Below the pieces are notes generated by a model. It did not search any database. It had not been told where the DNA came from and worked only from the letters and a program-made list of their open reading frames with translations. From Seriola aureovittata (Eukaryota > Chordata > Actinopteri > Carangiformes > Carangidae): a DNA stretch of 64,000 bases. Both the position numbers and the translations under genes were made by a program. This document shows, one piece after another, positions 13,189 to 40,029 of the stretch (its first letter is position 1; each line of letters begins with the position of its first letter). The stretch lies in the NCBI RefSeq assembly GCF_021018895.1, contig NC_079379.1:20156776-20220775 (forward strand), given 5' to 3'.

Positions 13189-13949
13189 TGTGAGATGCAA
13201 GTCCGTAGTCTTTAGTCCTTAGTGTTCTTCCTGTGCTCGTGTCGTAAGATTCAGTTCGAACTAGCATCTATTTCGAAATATGAATTCTGAGAAGTTATTG
13301 GGAAACTTGTTTCTCAAGAGAATATGTTGTTTTGGGTAGAGGTCTAGGCAAAGTGCACAGGATGTTCCCTCTTCTGACCCCTCACCCACTCTGTGACAGA
13401 TATGAGGGAGAAGTAAGTAGGGCAAAGGGCTGGTGTGTGTGTGTTTTCAGGAAACTTGTTCACTTCTCCAGAGTCACCCTGACTGGCAGCAGCCAGCAGA
13501 GGGCAGCACAGTAACAGCATGTACACATCAACTCCCACAACAGTAGCAGTGAATCCCATACACAAAGCGCCCTCACATGCATATTGAGCTGAGTGACCTA
13601 CTCAGGAGACCTGGACAGTGATGCTTTAAGAGCAGTACGACACCCGGCTGACTGCTAAGTCACAACTGCAGTGACAGAATAGGGTCAGAGATTTGTGTTG
13701 GACTATAAATAGGCCTTCTGTTTCAAGAGGCATCGACATGAGTTAAACAACCTGGTCTTTTACCGGGAGGCATTGATTTTGTCAATTTGTGAGTCTGCAA
13801 AAATCAGCAAAACCAAGAAAATCTGTCCTTTAATTGGACATTAATTTGGTTCTTGCACTGCACACTCCATTCACTACATTCATATTTAACATTCTGCCTT
13901 TTTACAGTATAACACACCTATTTGGGACAGTTAAAGCTTTATCATTTTC

Positions 13950-14257
13950 ATTAATTTGTAAAATTTTCTGTTGCTACATAGCTAGCGTTAGCATTAACAG
14001 CTGTTTACTTAGCAGTCTCGAAGAAACGTTGTGAGTTCAGTAACAAACTTCATCCTTCACTCCCCAACAGTTATCTCCGATGGTGGAAAGCAATGCCAAT
14101 GTTAACTCTTGTCTCTATCACACCGTTTCATCTGCTGAAGTTAGCATGCTAACCAGCTAGCCCTGGTCCGTCTTGCCACTTTCGGATTGCAACTCACTGT
14201 AGCCTCCAATCTGCCCTGAAGATGTAGCGCTGCTCAGAGGACTTATTATAAATAATA

Positions 14258-14297
<40 letters not shown>

Positions 14298-14415
14298 TAT
14301 TATTGTTATAACGTATATAAAGCCAAAGTCAAGCAACAACCACCACCACCTGCTCATGACAAGAAGTCATGTTCAGCAGAGAAAACTTACAAAAAGTAGC
14401 TTCAAAGTAATGAAT
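13950..14415. repeat. Palindromic MITE-like element, copy 1
   Basis: Shares with the copy near 19.73-20.0 kb a left part ('ttgctacatagctagcgtta'), the internal phrase 'gttagcatgctaaccagcta', and a right end close to 'acttacaaaaagtagcttc' that is the reverse complement of the left-end type. A (TA)n tract of about 35 bases (14261-14295) is nested inside. It is probably a non-autonomous, palindrome-forming DNA element. Confidence 0.5.
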
Positions 14416-14419
14416 TAGT

Positions 14420-17400
14420 TCATAGGCAACTACAAAGGAAAACTGAAGACACCATATGGCCTTATTAAAATACTTACAATGTTTGTGAAGAAGCTTTGTT
14501 GCAATGAAATCTACTTCCTCTCATGATGTCACTTTTGCCTCAACTTAAAAGTACCCTATGGGGTTTTTAACCACTTGAAGTGCTATGCAGTCAAGTTTTT
14601 CCAAGTGAGTCCCTGTGTTTATAACATACACGCTTTAGATACAAGTGCTGGTTTCACACTACCCCACTGATTTTAGGTTTGTGGCTGTAGCACACAAGGA
14701 AGTGTAGCAGTGCAACAACAAACGCAAAGAGGAGGAAGAACGCAAGTTAAAAAAACTTGGATTAAACATTGTATGATTTAAAATATTCACAAAAGTGGCT
14801 TTACAAATGTTTTATGAGTGTGCGCTTTGGTTAGAACCACTGAATGTAAACAGTTTCTTTACAAGAACACTCAACAACAGGGGACCTTTAAGACTGTGTT
14901 TATTTCAAATGAATGCCTCCAACAGCAGGATGGAGAGGGTGAATGATGGTATAAAAGGCTGCAGTTTGGTAAACCAAGCAAGGAGAGAGTTGACAACCCG
15001 GAGATGTATTTTGACTATCGAGCACCTCGGTCTTTACTTTTGCAATCCCTCTCTCACCTCTGTCCATCTCTGTGATTTCTGAGACATCAACCCAGCCCAC
15101 CCAAACTGTCTCCTGGCAACAGGGTAGCCACGGAGACTGAGTCTTTTGGATCGCCGACCTGCAGGAAGTGATGCTGTGGTTAGATGGGGTAATTATGGGT
15201 TGTTTGTTTTCTTGAAGACGCCGGTTGGCTGCCTGTCAAGGCATCGAGGAACATTCAGCAGGAGATCCATGTGCACAGCCTCTTGGGGTGGGAAACGTGC
15301 ACACATAATGTGCCCAGACCTCTGTCCGTAACACTCGCTTAATAAGCCTGCAGGCTGATTCATCGTGTCTGTCTCTCTGTCACCCACTCAGTCACATGGG
15401 CACAGAATCATTTCATTAGGAAAAGTGAAACAAGCTAGAAAAGTGACAGGAGCTTTCATACTGGGTTGTGGATATAATTGAAAGCTTGAAGGCCTGAAAT
15501 AACTGCACATAAAAGGTTTGCGCTCACAGAAACACACACTGATGCACTGCTGCTGCCGGCAGCCTATCTGCTCTGGCTTTATCTTTAATCAGCACCACCG
15601 CATACAGATTTGTGCAACCAAAGCACCGGGAGCTCAAAGTTAACAGTGATATCTCTCTTTGATTGGCAAGACCGAGCTGACATTTTTCACTCATTACTCT
15701 GACTCATTTTGGTCATAATAAGTAGGAGGCAACACACACGCCACTCGCTTGATCTCTCTTGTGCTGCGGGGAATCAAGTCCCCCAAAAAATCTTCTGAAG
15801 AAAAATCATAAAACCTTTTATATCATTTAAATAATTTTGGACCTTTACTCATCATTTTAGAATCACAGTAGAAGTATAACTTCTGTGCTTAATGCGTTGC
15901 ATGAATGAACGCTGAGTCAGTCCTGCAGAAACGTCTCCTGGATCAGCAAGTACTCACTATAGTTATATATATATATATATATATATATACAGTTAAGTTC
16001 ATTTCTCCTGTGACAATCAACCACCATAATGATATGTATGCATCATGCACAGGCACCTCCACTCCCCTCTTGTCTGAACTGAACAATTGTAGTCTGCTTA
16101 TGAGTGACTGATGATATTTACAGAGTCCGAGGTTTATTTTTACCCACAAAGGTGGAAGCCACGCTGACATTTACAGGCTGAAAAAGGCAGTATTTCCATG
16201 ACGTTTGTGCAGCAGAACTATCTTGTTAAACGAAAGGGATATTTATCTCTCTATCTAGAAATTGAATTTACTATCACATGAAAGAGCTGAAAGGTACAGT
16301 CATTTTCCCAGCGCTCCAAAATTTCAGTTTTTTTCCAGTGAGAGCACTTCACAGCACCTCACAGCTCTCGCATTGCACCAAAGGCGACAGAGTCTAATGA
16401 TCACAGCATTTCACTTCTGTGTGAGTGCATCAGGAAAGACTAACAGAACCAGAGCTGGAGTTTGCCAGCTGGTTGGTTATTTTCTACAGACACGGCACAG
16501 GAAGAGCTGTTGACGTGATGACTTCTCTTCACCTCGCAGAAGGAGTGAAAAGGATCCAAAGAGGCATTGAGACTTTTACATTGAGACTCATGCGAAGGCA
16601 TTTCATCACTGACATCACTGGGACTGACACTGAGGAGCGCCACTGATTCATAAAATCCTGTAAAGCTGGTAATTTTTCTCTCTTCACTGAAATTATTGTT
16701 CCTGCAAAACTAAATCTGGTTTCTGAGCCACTGCCTGTCGTCAAGTAAATTTCAATACTTGTCCCAACTGTTTGTTTACATTAATTTTGAATTTTTTCAG
16801 CTAGACCTTCCTCATCTACTTATTTATATATACTGTAATATTAAATCATTATTACTTCTGCCAAGCAAGTTTTATTTTCACCCTTTGTTTGTTTGTTTGT
16901 TTGTTTGTTTATTTGTTTGTTTTTTGTGGCAGATTCAGAGTCTGGTCTATAAGTGCCGCTCGTGTTTCATTATTATTGTTGTTTTGTATTGTTCTGTATT
17001 CAGATGGTTAATTCATATATAGTATATATTCATATATTATTCATGGCCTCCTATTAAAGCTGTAAACATGGTATTCAGCACTTTATAAAGAGCACCCAGA
17101 TGTTTTATATTTTCCCATTCTCTAGTTACCTCATATTGTCATTGTAGTTTTATACAGAGAGGGCTATACAGATAAAATTTACTAGCTTGATTAAGTTTTG
17201 CACTTTCACACAGTTGAGGAACTCACAAGAGAGGGTTACTTTAAAGTGACTATAGTCAATAGTTTTATATTACAATGGATCATGTGGCTTTTTGTACGTG
17301 AAAAACGTTTCTTCTGATAAAGCCAAAGTGAATTTTTACCCAACTCTGAAGGTCTCCTCAGCTCTATAGAGCATGTTTTATGTTGTATTGTATGTTTTAT

Positions 17401-18810
17401 GTTTTATTTTAGGTTTCCAGGAGTAGACAGCTGTTTTTGGGTTTTTTTGTGAAAAAGGGTCTAAAGACCTGCTGTACACAACCTGCCTGCCCAGCACAAA
17501 ATAACAGAGTTAGCAAGTAGCTTTGCAGCTAATTTCCCCCAGGAGTTGGTATAAGCAAAACAGAGCTAAAAGGAGAGTAAATCTTGGGCTCAACATTCAT
17601 AAGGTGCACACAAACAAACTACTCCAAATGAATGTTAATGGTTGTCCAAAAGTGCTAGATGTCTAAATAAGCCACTGTTAGCTAATATGTCATTGTTATG
17701 TTGACAGTGGCCAAAAACATCTGTTATTGCAGGTTTTCCCTGAGCTACAAAAACACCGGCTCCCATGCAACTTATGGCATAGGATCTTTTGTTAGACCAT
17801 CTTGAACTTTCCTGGGCACCAGTTTGCAGGTTAAAAATGCATCATCTCAAAGCCCGTGCTGAGATACCCCAGTGTCAAATCACTTCATGGAAGAGATAAC
17901 ACATTTTTGGCAGGCAGAGAAGGAGCCTCCCTGTCACTGGTTAATTTGACTTTGGCGTGTAAAATCGAGTGCTCCTCTAAAACCAAGTAACAACTGTTTT
18001 CTTTTCACCCTCCAGACCATTTTACCTGATTTGGAAAAAGACCGCAGGGTACAATTGTTAATTATTTCAGAAACAAAGGGTTTTTCCAACCATAATCCGC
18101 CTCCAGGTCGAGAGGCCTCTGTGGATTCTTTTTAAACAAGTGCGGGTAACATCCAACGGCCCATTCTCATATTTAAGATCATTAAAAGCAGGTGTCCTTC
18201 AGAACCAACAGGATGTGGCTTGGGAGGAAGTCTGCCATCCCCGCTGATGTCCTTGCAGCCAGTAACACCCGTGTACTCTCAGCCCAGATCTCTTTATGCT
18301 TCCCCAGACTACAGTTCATTTCACTTTCGAAGTATACCATGTTCTAAAATTGGCTGATTTGATCCCTCGCTCTGGTTACATTATCTGAGGTATTATCATA
18401 TTTTTAAAGCTGCAACCTCAAATCTAACCTGCGGTCATCTTCGACTCTGCGCTGCTTCATGATTTCCTGTTTAGCAGCGGTGGTTGCCTGTTATTAGCTG
18501 TGATGCACAAAGTTCTCCAGCTGTGTCCTGCCTCCTTCACAGTGTAGAAAAACAGCTAGAAGTTATTTTTTCAATTTCCTGTTTTTTTTTTTTTTTTTCC
18601 CCTGCTGCAGTTTGCCCTTTCTACTCCCAGTCATACACTTTGAGTTTCACAGGTTTTCTATTATTTTATTCTTTTTTAAATTGCCATGGTTTCTTTTTCT
18701 GTTCTATGTAATAGCTGTTCTTTTGTGATACCGTCCCTCACCTGTTTGCCTTTTCCCAGGCTGTCACAGCTGGTGAAAATTTGCCTTTAATTGACTTGCT
18801 GTGCTTACTC
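14420..18810. other. Intergenic DNA, no gene seen
   Basis: Non-coding, with (TA)n at about 15963-15988 and GTTT repeats near 16883-16921. The part around 17300-17960 includes 'gatgtctaaataagccactg', which recurs near 33440 and marks another dispersed repeat family. No ORF resembles a known protein. Confidence 0.5.
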
Positions 18811-18813
18811 TTA

Positions 18814-18816
<3 letters not shown>

Positions 18817-18848
<32 letters not shown>

Positions 18849-19196
18849 GCCTGCTATCTCTGGCAGTCCTTGGTTTCACATTGTGTGAGATGGACAAACA
18901 CACTGTTTCAGTAACACTCTGAACAAGCCTACAGTGAAATCAAATGTACACATCCACACAAACAGAGCCAGAGCATCACCACACACACACACACACATAC
19001 ACACACACACACACACACTCCTCAATGTCAGACAAAAAAGCTTCATCAGATGGCCAAACAGTGTGTGTGTACTCAACTGTATGTGTGTGCGACAGTTGGG
19101 CATAGTCACAAAGTAATGAAGTTTTAAAATAACGGAGTGCAGTGTCTTGGGAGACTGTATTTAGTCTAAGAGGTGTGTGATCCGTTTGGCCTGCTG

Positions 19197-19278
<82 letters not shown>
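18817..19278. repeat. (TC)n, (CA)n and (TG)n microsatellite cluster
   Basis: (TC)n at about 18817-18848, (CA)n at 18978-19018 and a long (TG)n at 19199-19278 (about 40 units). The CA and TG tracts are in inverted orientation about 180 bases apart. Long dipeptide open frames here come from the repeats. Confidence 0.9.
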
Positions 19279-19279
<1 letters not shown>

Positions 19280-19732
19280 TGGGGGACTTTGTTCCTTACA
19301 GCAGTTTTATCAGCAGCTCTGCTGACAGCCTGGTGGCAAGAGTTCAGCCTTAACATTCAGCTCCACTGACGGTCAGATTAAAATGCTCTGCTGACAGATA
19401 CATCCTTCAGTCTCCCTCATAAACAACATGGAAACCAACATACAATACCGTACCACACATGACCATACATACAGTCAATATGATTCTCAGAAACCAAGAG
19501 CAATAATGACAATAATGAAAAAGATTGTTGGCATAAGTCTTTGTTTATAGATGCATTAGCCAGTCCTGGTGAAGATTAATGCAGTCTATATCTAAATGCC
19601 ATCTCTTTTCAAATACTGCACATTGTGACTTTAAAAGAAATACACTAACATCTGTTTGAATCAATAGCTCTCCAGTGCCTTGCATAATGTTGCTCCCTGT
19701 CAGCTGGGTGGAAATTTTTGTTCTTTTAGATG

Positions 19733-19999
19733 AGCTATTTGTAAGTTTTGCTATTGCTACGTGGCTAATGTTAGCATGTACCAGTCTAGAAGAAACACTC
19801 GCACTATAACTATTGTTTTGCTTCTATTTCTATCATTTCTTTTGTCTTACGGAAGTTAGCATGCTAACCAGCTAGCCCCTCTTTTCTCTTCCAATACAGT
19901 GACTGTTGTGTCCAGTTTGTGTCCAGCTCAGAGGACGTACTATAACCTCTTGTCTGCTAACGTTGGCTATGTAGCAATAGCAAAACTTACAAATAGCTT
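19733..19999. repeat. Palindromic MITE-like element with terminal inverted repeats, copy 2
   Basis: The left end 'agctatttgtaagttttgct' followed by 'attgctacgtggctaatgtt' is matched in reverse complement by the right end 'gctatgtagcaatagcaaaa' then 'cttacaaatagctt'. The terminal repeats are about 45 bases with few mismatches. The interior shares 'gttagcatgctaaccagcta' with the copy near 14 kb. No coding capacity. Confidence 0.65.
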
Positions 20000-21700
20000 C
20001 TTTAAACTGAGCATATGTAGTAGCATGCTTTGATATTTTTCTGCCCCTTACTGGGAAAAATTGATTAAAGCAGATTTAACTACAATTTGGAGGTACTTTT
20101 TTTGTACTACTACCATGACACTACAAGGGCCGGTTGGGGGCAGCAAACAAGATGTAAACACAACATTGACATATTATCACCTTTTAAGATGATATGGCGA
20201 ACGTGTTAGAAAACACTTGTTTAGTTACACACCCAGTAGTTATGGAGCAACAATTGCTTTCATGTTTTTGGTCTCTACCAACTCCAGAGGGGAAATATCT
20301 GCTTCTTTAGCCACGTCCACCAGCTAGCCGCTAACTGTTTCTGTCTGCTGTTTGGTGCTGGGTAGCTAACGTACAGTTGGCTTTTATTTAGAGCTAAAAC
20401 AGTGAGGTTTTTGGCCATAGAGATAAACAATGAGCTGAAAGTCATCTATAAATCTCTATAGGTTTGTCACAGAGAGCAACAGCTTTCACATTGTCACATT
20501 GTTTTCCACTGTCATTTAATATATTGTTATTATAAAAACATAGATTATAGCTGCTTTAACTGAGAAAAACAGCCAAAATGTCTTGTTGTTTTTTGTATCA
20601 GTGCAAATATCAGTAATAGGTTTTTGTAACACTGACCCGCCAGAAGCAGATAATGTGTGTGCTGCTGCGAGCGTGGTGTGTGTGTGTGGTGGTGTCTCCC
20701 TGCCAGTCTGCCAGACTGATCCCCTGTATACCACACAGCATCTACTGGAAACACTACAGACACTAATTTGAACTCACAGGGCTGCCTACCTCCTGTCATA
20801 TCCAGTGTGTTCTAGGTATTTATGTTGTGAAACTATTCAACTGTTACAGCGAGAGATGTACAGAAAGAGGTAGAGAGATAGATCGGGTGCCAGTGATGCT
20901 TCTCTCTGCTGTGAGGGGATTATGGGTAGATGATAGGATTGATTCCAGCACGTGCCTCGGTGCCTGACACACAACCCCTCAGTGGTCCATTCACTTTTTG
21001 AAACCCACATGACAACTCTGTCACCTGCTCATTTGTGCGTTTGTTATCCTACGTGGCTTATGTGCCCCTGCTTGTTTGTGTGTAGCTGTCAGTGCACTTG
21101 CATCAAGTCTGTGTCTGTGTGTGTGTGTGTGTGCGTGTGTAAGCCTTGGGGGGTCACATGGGTTCATGCGTCGACCCTAGAGCTCATCTGGTCTGATCTG
21201 ATTTCCTCCCAGTTGGCTGATGTGGAACAGTAGCCCAGATGTTGCAGAGATTACAACTCCCTGCAGTGTTTGGCGGGAAGCTTCGGGACCATTCAGGAAA
21301 ATAAACACAATGGGAGAACATGTATTGTACACACGCCCACTCAATCATGTCTCATCCACAGAAATAATCCCTACTCTGTAATAACCTATTTCTGTTTAGA
21401 CATCGCAGATGACAAACAAAAACCCTGATGCCGTCATCAGACAGATCTTCCATGTGAGACATTCGCCCATAGATGCCCAGCCATCTCAGACATTGTGCTC
21501 TAGCCACCAACCAAACTCTGTACAGTTTTTTGCGTATTTAAAGAGATCAATGTTACAATTTTTATGATTTTTTTACTATAAGCATCAGATTTTTGACTTG
21601 ACAGGAAATATGGCTGCGCAGTCCCTCACCCTAGTGTCTCTAAACCTGTGCACAAATCTATAAAATGTGGATTGGTAAAAAGAAATGGAAGGGTGAGATG
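20000..21700. other. Intergenic DNA with repeat fragments
   Basis: Around 20130-20230 the sequence 'gggggcagcaaacaagatgt' recurs in related form near 29090 ('gggggcagcggaacaagctg'), so it belongs to a dispersed family. A short (TG)n lies at about 21114-21140. No gene seen. Confidence 0.5.
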
Positions 21701-21712
21701 ACTTCACATCAT

Positions 21713-23187
21713 TTTATTTTAATAGATCTCTATCATATACATACAGTACAATATGCTCAAGACAGATTTTATGGCACATCCATTTTTGTTGTACATTTTG
21801 CAGTCGCTGGTATTGCTGTGAGGCTACAGTAAAGTGACCATTTGAATCTCTTACTTAGGTAGATACAGCAGGTGGTTTGACCTCCGTGGGTTAAGAATAA
21901 GGTTGCTACAGCAAAACACATGCACTGTCAAGTTATATATGCCACTAGGGTTGGGTCACACATCCAGTTACACAGACCGATACTTGAAGGGGCGGTGTTG
22001 TTATTTTCTATTGAAACCCCTTTGTTGTTTTTGTCTTGGAGTACGCTACAACAGTGGCTACAGTGATCCTGGAAAGCTACAGGATGTACATGGTTTGGGT
22101 TCCACCCAGTAATGATTTTTTCCCCCACCACTGATCATGATGTGAGGGCCATTTTGAACTTAAAAGAGCTGCCGTTACACGTGTAATAATTTACTTATGT
22201 GTCAGTGGAGATTTTAAATCCGTCTTGATGTTTCTTTTTCAGCCATCAAACACATTTCCAGCTCTGGGTTCAACCAAAACCTTGAATATCCAGTAGGAGT
22301 GAAGAATAATGATGGATAAGGATCTAGTATTCAGGTTTCTACTGCAATGCAACTTTACAGTCAATACTACAGGTACAGAGTACTGCTAGGAGGTTATTCA
22401 CATATGTACAAACTCTGCTGTGTGACTGCAGAGACTTGACAAGTGAGTGTGCGTTTTCTCTCTGCAGAGCACGTTTGAGATAGAAAAATAAAACAGTGAT
22501 AGACTACAAAATACCGAGTGCCACCGTCATACTCAAGTGCTGCTGTCCATTTTCACCCTGTTATTTGTCTTCATCTGAATGAAAACAGTCATAACTAAAC
22601 TCTTTCAGTCAGAATAAAAAAACTGATAAAATGATTGTCTCAAAAAATAATTAAAAAAATTATATTTAAAAAAAACAGCATCAAAGTACAACAGAAGACC
22701 ATATGTAACATGATACTAAAATTCGTCAGCTCATCAGCACTCCCCTGTATCAGCTTATTAGAGTGATGTAGGTGTGAACATTGTGTACGTACAGTATATA
22801 CAAAGTGTGTGGGAGCAAGGATGTGAGCACCTCCTGGATTTGTTTCCATATGTAATGTGTGTGTCTTATTCAAACACCAGCATTTTAAAATGTCCCCGTT
22901 AGTGTCCCGTTTTGATCTGCTTAAAGTGCTTCACATACTTGGCGTGGCACCCAGTCTCCTCCGTGGAGACTTTTTGTGTCTGTAAATGTGCAAGGTTGGC
23001 ATTTGGACGTTCTCCCAGTCATCCACCGTGAGTGTTGAACAAACGCAAACAGCAATAAATGTAGAAATAACGTGAACTCATGAGCCTGTGGTGACGTCAA
23101 TGAAGAAAAAAAAAAAAGCAGCAGGATGTATGAATGTAAGCGGAGGAGTGTGGAGGTGCAGCAGCCGATGGCGCGGCTGTCTGCGCT
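21713..23187 (-). other. snrk: Candidate 3'UTR of snrk with distal poly(A) signal
   Basis: Lies directly downstream of the snrk stop on the minus strand. No ORF of note. The minus-strand AATAAA at 21713-21718 is a candidate polyadenylation signal, which would give a 3'UTR of about 1.5 kb, plausible for this gene. The true end is not provable from sequence alone. Confidence 0.45.
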
Positions 23188-35880
<12,693 letters not shown>

Positions 35881-36856
35881 GGCTGCTCGTGGACGGGGAG
35901 GAGGGAGCTGCCTTCTGTCGCCTGCCGGTCCTCGGTCAGTTCTCCATCCCGCCCTGAGTAGGTTGAAGTTGGGTGAGGTTTGTGGTGGTGGTTCGGTTGA
36001 TTCTGGGCCAGCTGTGGGTCTTCTCGAGGTGCCAGAGATTTGAAGGTAAGTTCCCCCCTGCTGTTCGGTAATGGAGCTTTGACCTGCTGCGCTGCCGGTG
36101 CTCCCCTCAATTCAGTCCCGTCTTCTCTTGATCTGAGAGAGAAAAGGATACAAAGGGAATTTAACTTAAATTCTTACTCAGTGGCATTTTGAGTAAAGTG
36201 CTAACATGCTTACAATGACAACATTAACATGAAGATGTTTACCAGGATCAACATCTTAGTTTAGAGTGTTAGCATGATACCATTTGGTAATTAGCATGTA
36301 TATAAAAGCACATCTAAGGGCTGATGGGAATGTCTTGTGTTTAAACTGATAATGGCAATCATGAATGTCATGACATATGATGTGTTTCAGACTGGACCGA
36401 AGGGGGGATTGACACGACATTGCCAATCCTAGAACCAGGCTTCTGTGGTGACTAAAAATAACGTATCATAGCAGCTTATCATTTAACAATAAAATCTGTT
36501 ATAATTATGAAATCAAACACATGGTAAAGTTTCTAACCATCATTTACTACTAAAACTAAAAAGCTAAATTAAAACTAATAGTACCTGAACTGTATGCAAC
36601 CCAACACATGCCCTACATCATCAATTATTCTTTTCATTCTCATTTATTCTATATGGATATTTGGAGACAATTACTGGCTTTGGATCAGAGTATGTTTTGA
36701 CCGTGGCATAAATACACCGAGAGTTGAGACATTACCTACTTTATTTTGTAGACTACCCTTAACCCTCCACACTAGCCCTAGTATTGCATTAGGTTTGTTG
36801 GCTCAATAACGGAGCTTTGAAGGAGAAGGGGGAAATACATTAGTATGGTTTCTATT

Positions 36857-37155
36857 AGGGCTCCAAATAACCACTACTTTTATTATCAATTACATTTTTT
36901 ATTTTTCTCCCATCATTCAATTATAGTTTATTACATGAAATGGTCTAAAATGGTAACAAAAATAGTTCTTATAACCCAAGTTGATGTTGTTATATCTCTA
37001 GTTTTTTGAGACCAATAGTCCCAAATTATATAAAACCAGAAAAATTTCACACATTTGAGAACCTGTAACCAGCTCATAATGTTGTAATGTTCTTGTTTGA
37101 ATTCATTTTCTAACATTCTCTCAATCAATGAAATGACGTTTTTTCAGCTCTAGAT
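36857..37155. repeat. Dispersed repeat in snrk intron 1 ('AGGGCT' family)
   Basis: Starts 'attagggctccaaataacca' and ends 'ttttttcagctctaga', with an AT-rich interior. The ends are partly inverted (AGGGCT/AGCTCT). Related to the copies at about 10740 and 30957. Likely a non-autonomous transposon. Confidence 0.45.
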
Positions 37156-37751
37156 AATAAATTCATTATTCACATTATACGATATTACATGATCATACTG
37201 GTGGATATTTTTTCCCCGTCGAGCACAAAACTGTACTATTCTAAAGTAATTCATCTGAAATGCCACCGTGCTCACATGTCTGACCCTTCCCTCTGTTCAC
37301 CAGAAGCTACTGTCGTCACACAGCCTTTTGCTTCACAGCCCTGATTATGAAACAGTGCCTCTGGGGGAGTCATGGCATTCCTCTTCCAAGAATCTACCTG
37401 CGTGCCAAGAGCACAGAGACGGCAAAAAAAAAAACAAAATGTACAGGCAAAGAACATTCCTTGGAGGTGATCTCGGCCTAGGTGTGTCCCACTCACCTGG
37501 ATTCACAGAGACAACAGGAAACCAAATAACTGTTGTCAGGGAGCACGCTTACCTGCATGACCAGATAGAGTAAGATGAAGAAATAAAACATATCTAACCC
37601 ACCAGCTGTCTGTGGTTCCTTAAATGAAACTATGAAAGCCTCAAGAGCTCTTTTGGGTTTTTATGTGATTCTCAGTTGGAGGATTGTACCTGTGAGAAAG
37701 GAGTGAGTCATTTTTCCTATAATAGGAGTCTGACATCTCTATCTGCCTCTG

Positions 37752-38049
<298 letters not shown>

Positions 38050-38059
38050 CTCTGGCACA

Positions 38060-39700
38060 CTAGTCAGGCTGACAGGCCAGGTTAGGTGAGATCAACAGGG
38101 GCTGTGGTGTGGTGATGAGCTGGTGTGTTGGCCTCAGTCAAACCAGGGTATTAACATCTACTCAGCGGTGAATGACTGATCTGATAGTCTAAATCTAAAC
38201 CTCTTATTTACCTCTACAGAGACTGAGTGTAATCACTTTAGCAGTTTAAACCAGGTGGTGGATGAAAATACAAGCTGAGAGAATGCACTTGGTGTTAAAT
38301 ACAGTTTGGTATTTTAATTACCAGGCCTGCCAAACCTCTAGTCTCTGTGCCATGCCCAGGTACAGTACAGTAGTGTACCAGTCATGCATGCTTCGACGTT
38401 GGTTGCATAACTGTTCAAGGTGCCGGCAGCGTATTGATTAACGAAGTGGTAGGGTGCGTGTGTGCACACAAAAGCACACATACACACATATGAGGTCAAG
38501 GACCTGTTATAATAGCTGCTACACTCTCATGGCCTGTGAGATTAAAGATATGAAGTGGGAGTTATCAAATATCTGGTTAACTGGAACTCAACTCTCCTGG
38601 TACATTTGAGTAAGATACCAGTAAATGAAAGTAACCCAACTTAGTTCACAAGCAAACACACTGACTGTGTTAATCCATGTAAGGTCTAACACTTCACGTA
38701 CAAAAACTTAGTAGCTGGTTGTATTTGAATAAAATGATTTCCCAACTTTTACAGCTTCTGAAACTTAAAACATTTCACTCCTTGTTTTGTTTGAGTAGTT
38801 TAAAAAAAAAAGTCTTAAATTATACCACAAACAGCACAGATTAAAGATAATTTTGAGTATCAGAAATATGTTTTCTTCCTATTAAAATAACCTTATGACC
38901 CCTCAGAATTTACTTGCATCCTGTGCAGGGATGCTGATTCCCAGGTTGGGAACCAATGCTATAAGGCACGCTACTAGAATACAATACAAACATGACAGTA
39001 CTATGCATCACTGGAAGAATATCATGGTGACACCACAGGAGTTAGAGCTGGACCATGAGGTGCTGTATAGATATAGTAAATCCTTTTAAGAACAATCCAG
39101 GAATATTATAGCGACTTTTCTGCAGGATTTAGTGTTGTTTGTCCTATGCATGCACAAGGAATGCAGTAACCTGACAACATGTCTTCAGTACTGTAGCATA
39201 CACTACATTATCTAGTCTGTATGAAGTTACTGTAGTACTACGTTGGTGATACCATCAGGAAGTCACTGTAAACTCACTACACAGTACCACAGGAACACTT
39301 TAAATCCCTGGCTGGGTATCATAAGAGTAGCATCATGTGTATAATAAATACATCACTTACTACACTGTCAACTAAACAGAGTATCAAAGGATTGTTGTGT
39401 TAAAGCTGCTAAATGACCATCCTGCACTGTATTTGTTATATTTTCACTGCATAGGTGCTACAGCCCATATGGGACCCCCCCCCCCCCCCCTCTACTGTCA
39501 ACATGCCTGCTGGCTGCATCCACAATAACATGACAGTGCAGACCAGCCTGCGCCAACAGCACACATATGAAAGCTGTGAAGACACGGGCAGCATGCTAAA
39601 ATGCGCCCCAAGGATGCGCATTAAAGAAAAAAAAAAGTCCCCCACTTAAATCCAGCAGAGCCCCGCCAACTTGACACATATTTACTACACGGGCCCACAC
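38060..39700. other. snrk intron 1, distal part
   Basis: Non-coding. A poly-C run lies at about 39475-39490. No gene or defined repeat family recognised. Confidence 0.5.
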
Positions 39701-39736
39701 CAGCAGCCTGCATGCACTACAACCAGTCCTACTTAC

Positions 39737-39990
39737 CACAGAGGAATCTGAGGTAGCGCCTGCCGTCCTATCTGTTCGCTTTAAAACTGCGGGAGTGTGC
39801 GGGGCTCCGGCCGGTGAGCTGCGGGGTTTTAAACGAGGCTGAACTCCGCCGCCGGTTAGTTTAACACTCGGTACCGACTGACAGCGAAGCGGCCACAGAT
39901 TATTCCGAAGAGTCCCCGTGTAAATCTGTCACACTGTCAACTCAGCCTCTCTCTTTCCCTCCCCCTCTCTCTATCGCTCTCTCTCTCTCG
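39737..39990 (-). promoter_or_regulatory. snrk: snrk 5'UTR exon and GC-rich promoter
   Basis: A GC- and CpG-rich patch (for example 'ggctccggccggtgagctgc') in AT-rich surroundings. On the minus strand it ends in a good donor (GTAAGT) at 39736, consistent with a non-coding first exon spliced to the acceptor at 36133. It is bounded upstream by a CT/CTCTCTCG tract at about 39950-40005. The start-codon exon has 252 bases of 5'UTR (35881-36132). The transcription start is not fixed. Confidence 0.6.
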
Positions 39991-40029
39991 CTCTCTCCTG
40001 CGCTTTCAGCTGCGTCAAGGAAACACAGG

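Noticed and set aside
16425..16646. 73-codon ORF as a small gene
   Set aside because: No known family, no splice or promoter context, and a competing frame overlaps it; not above chance for this much DNA.
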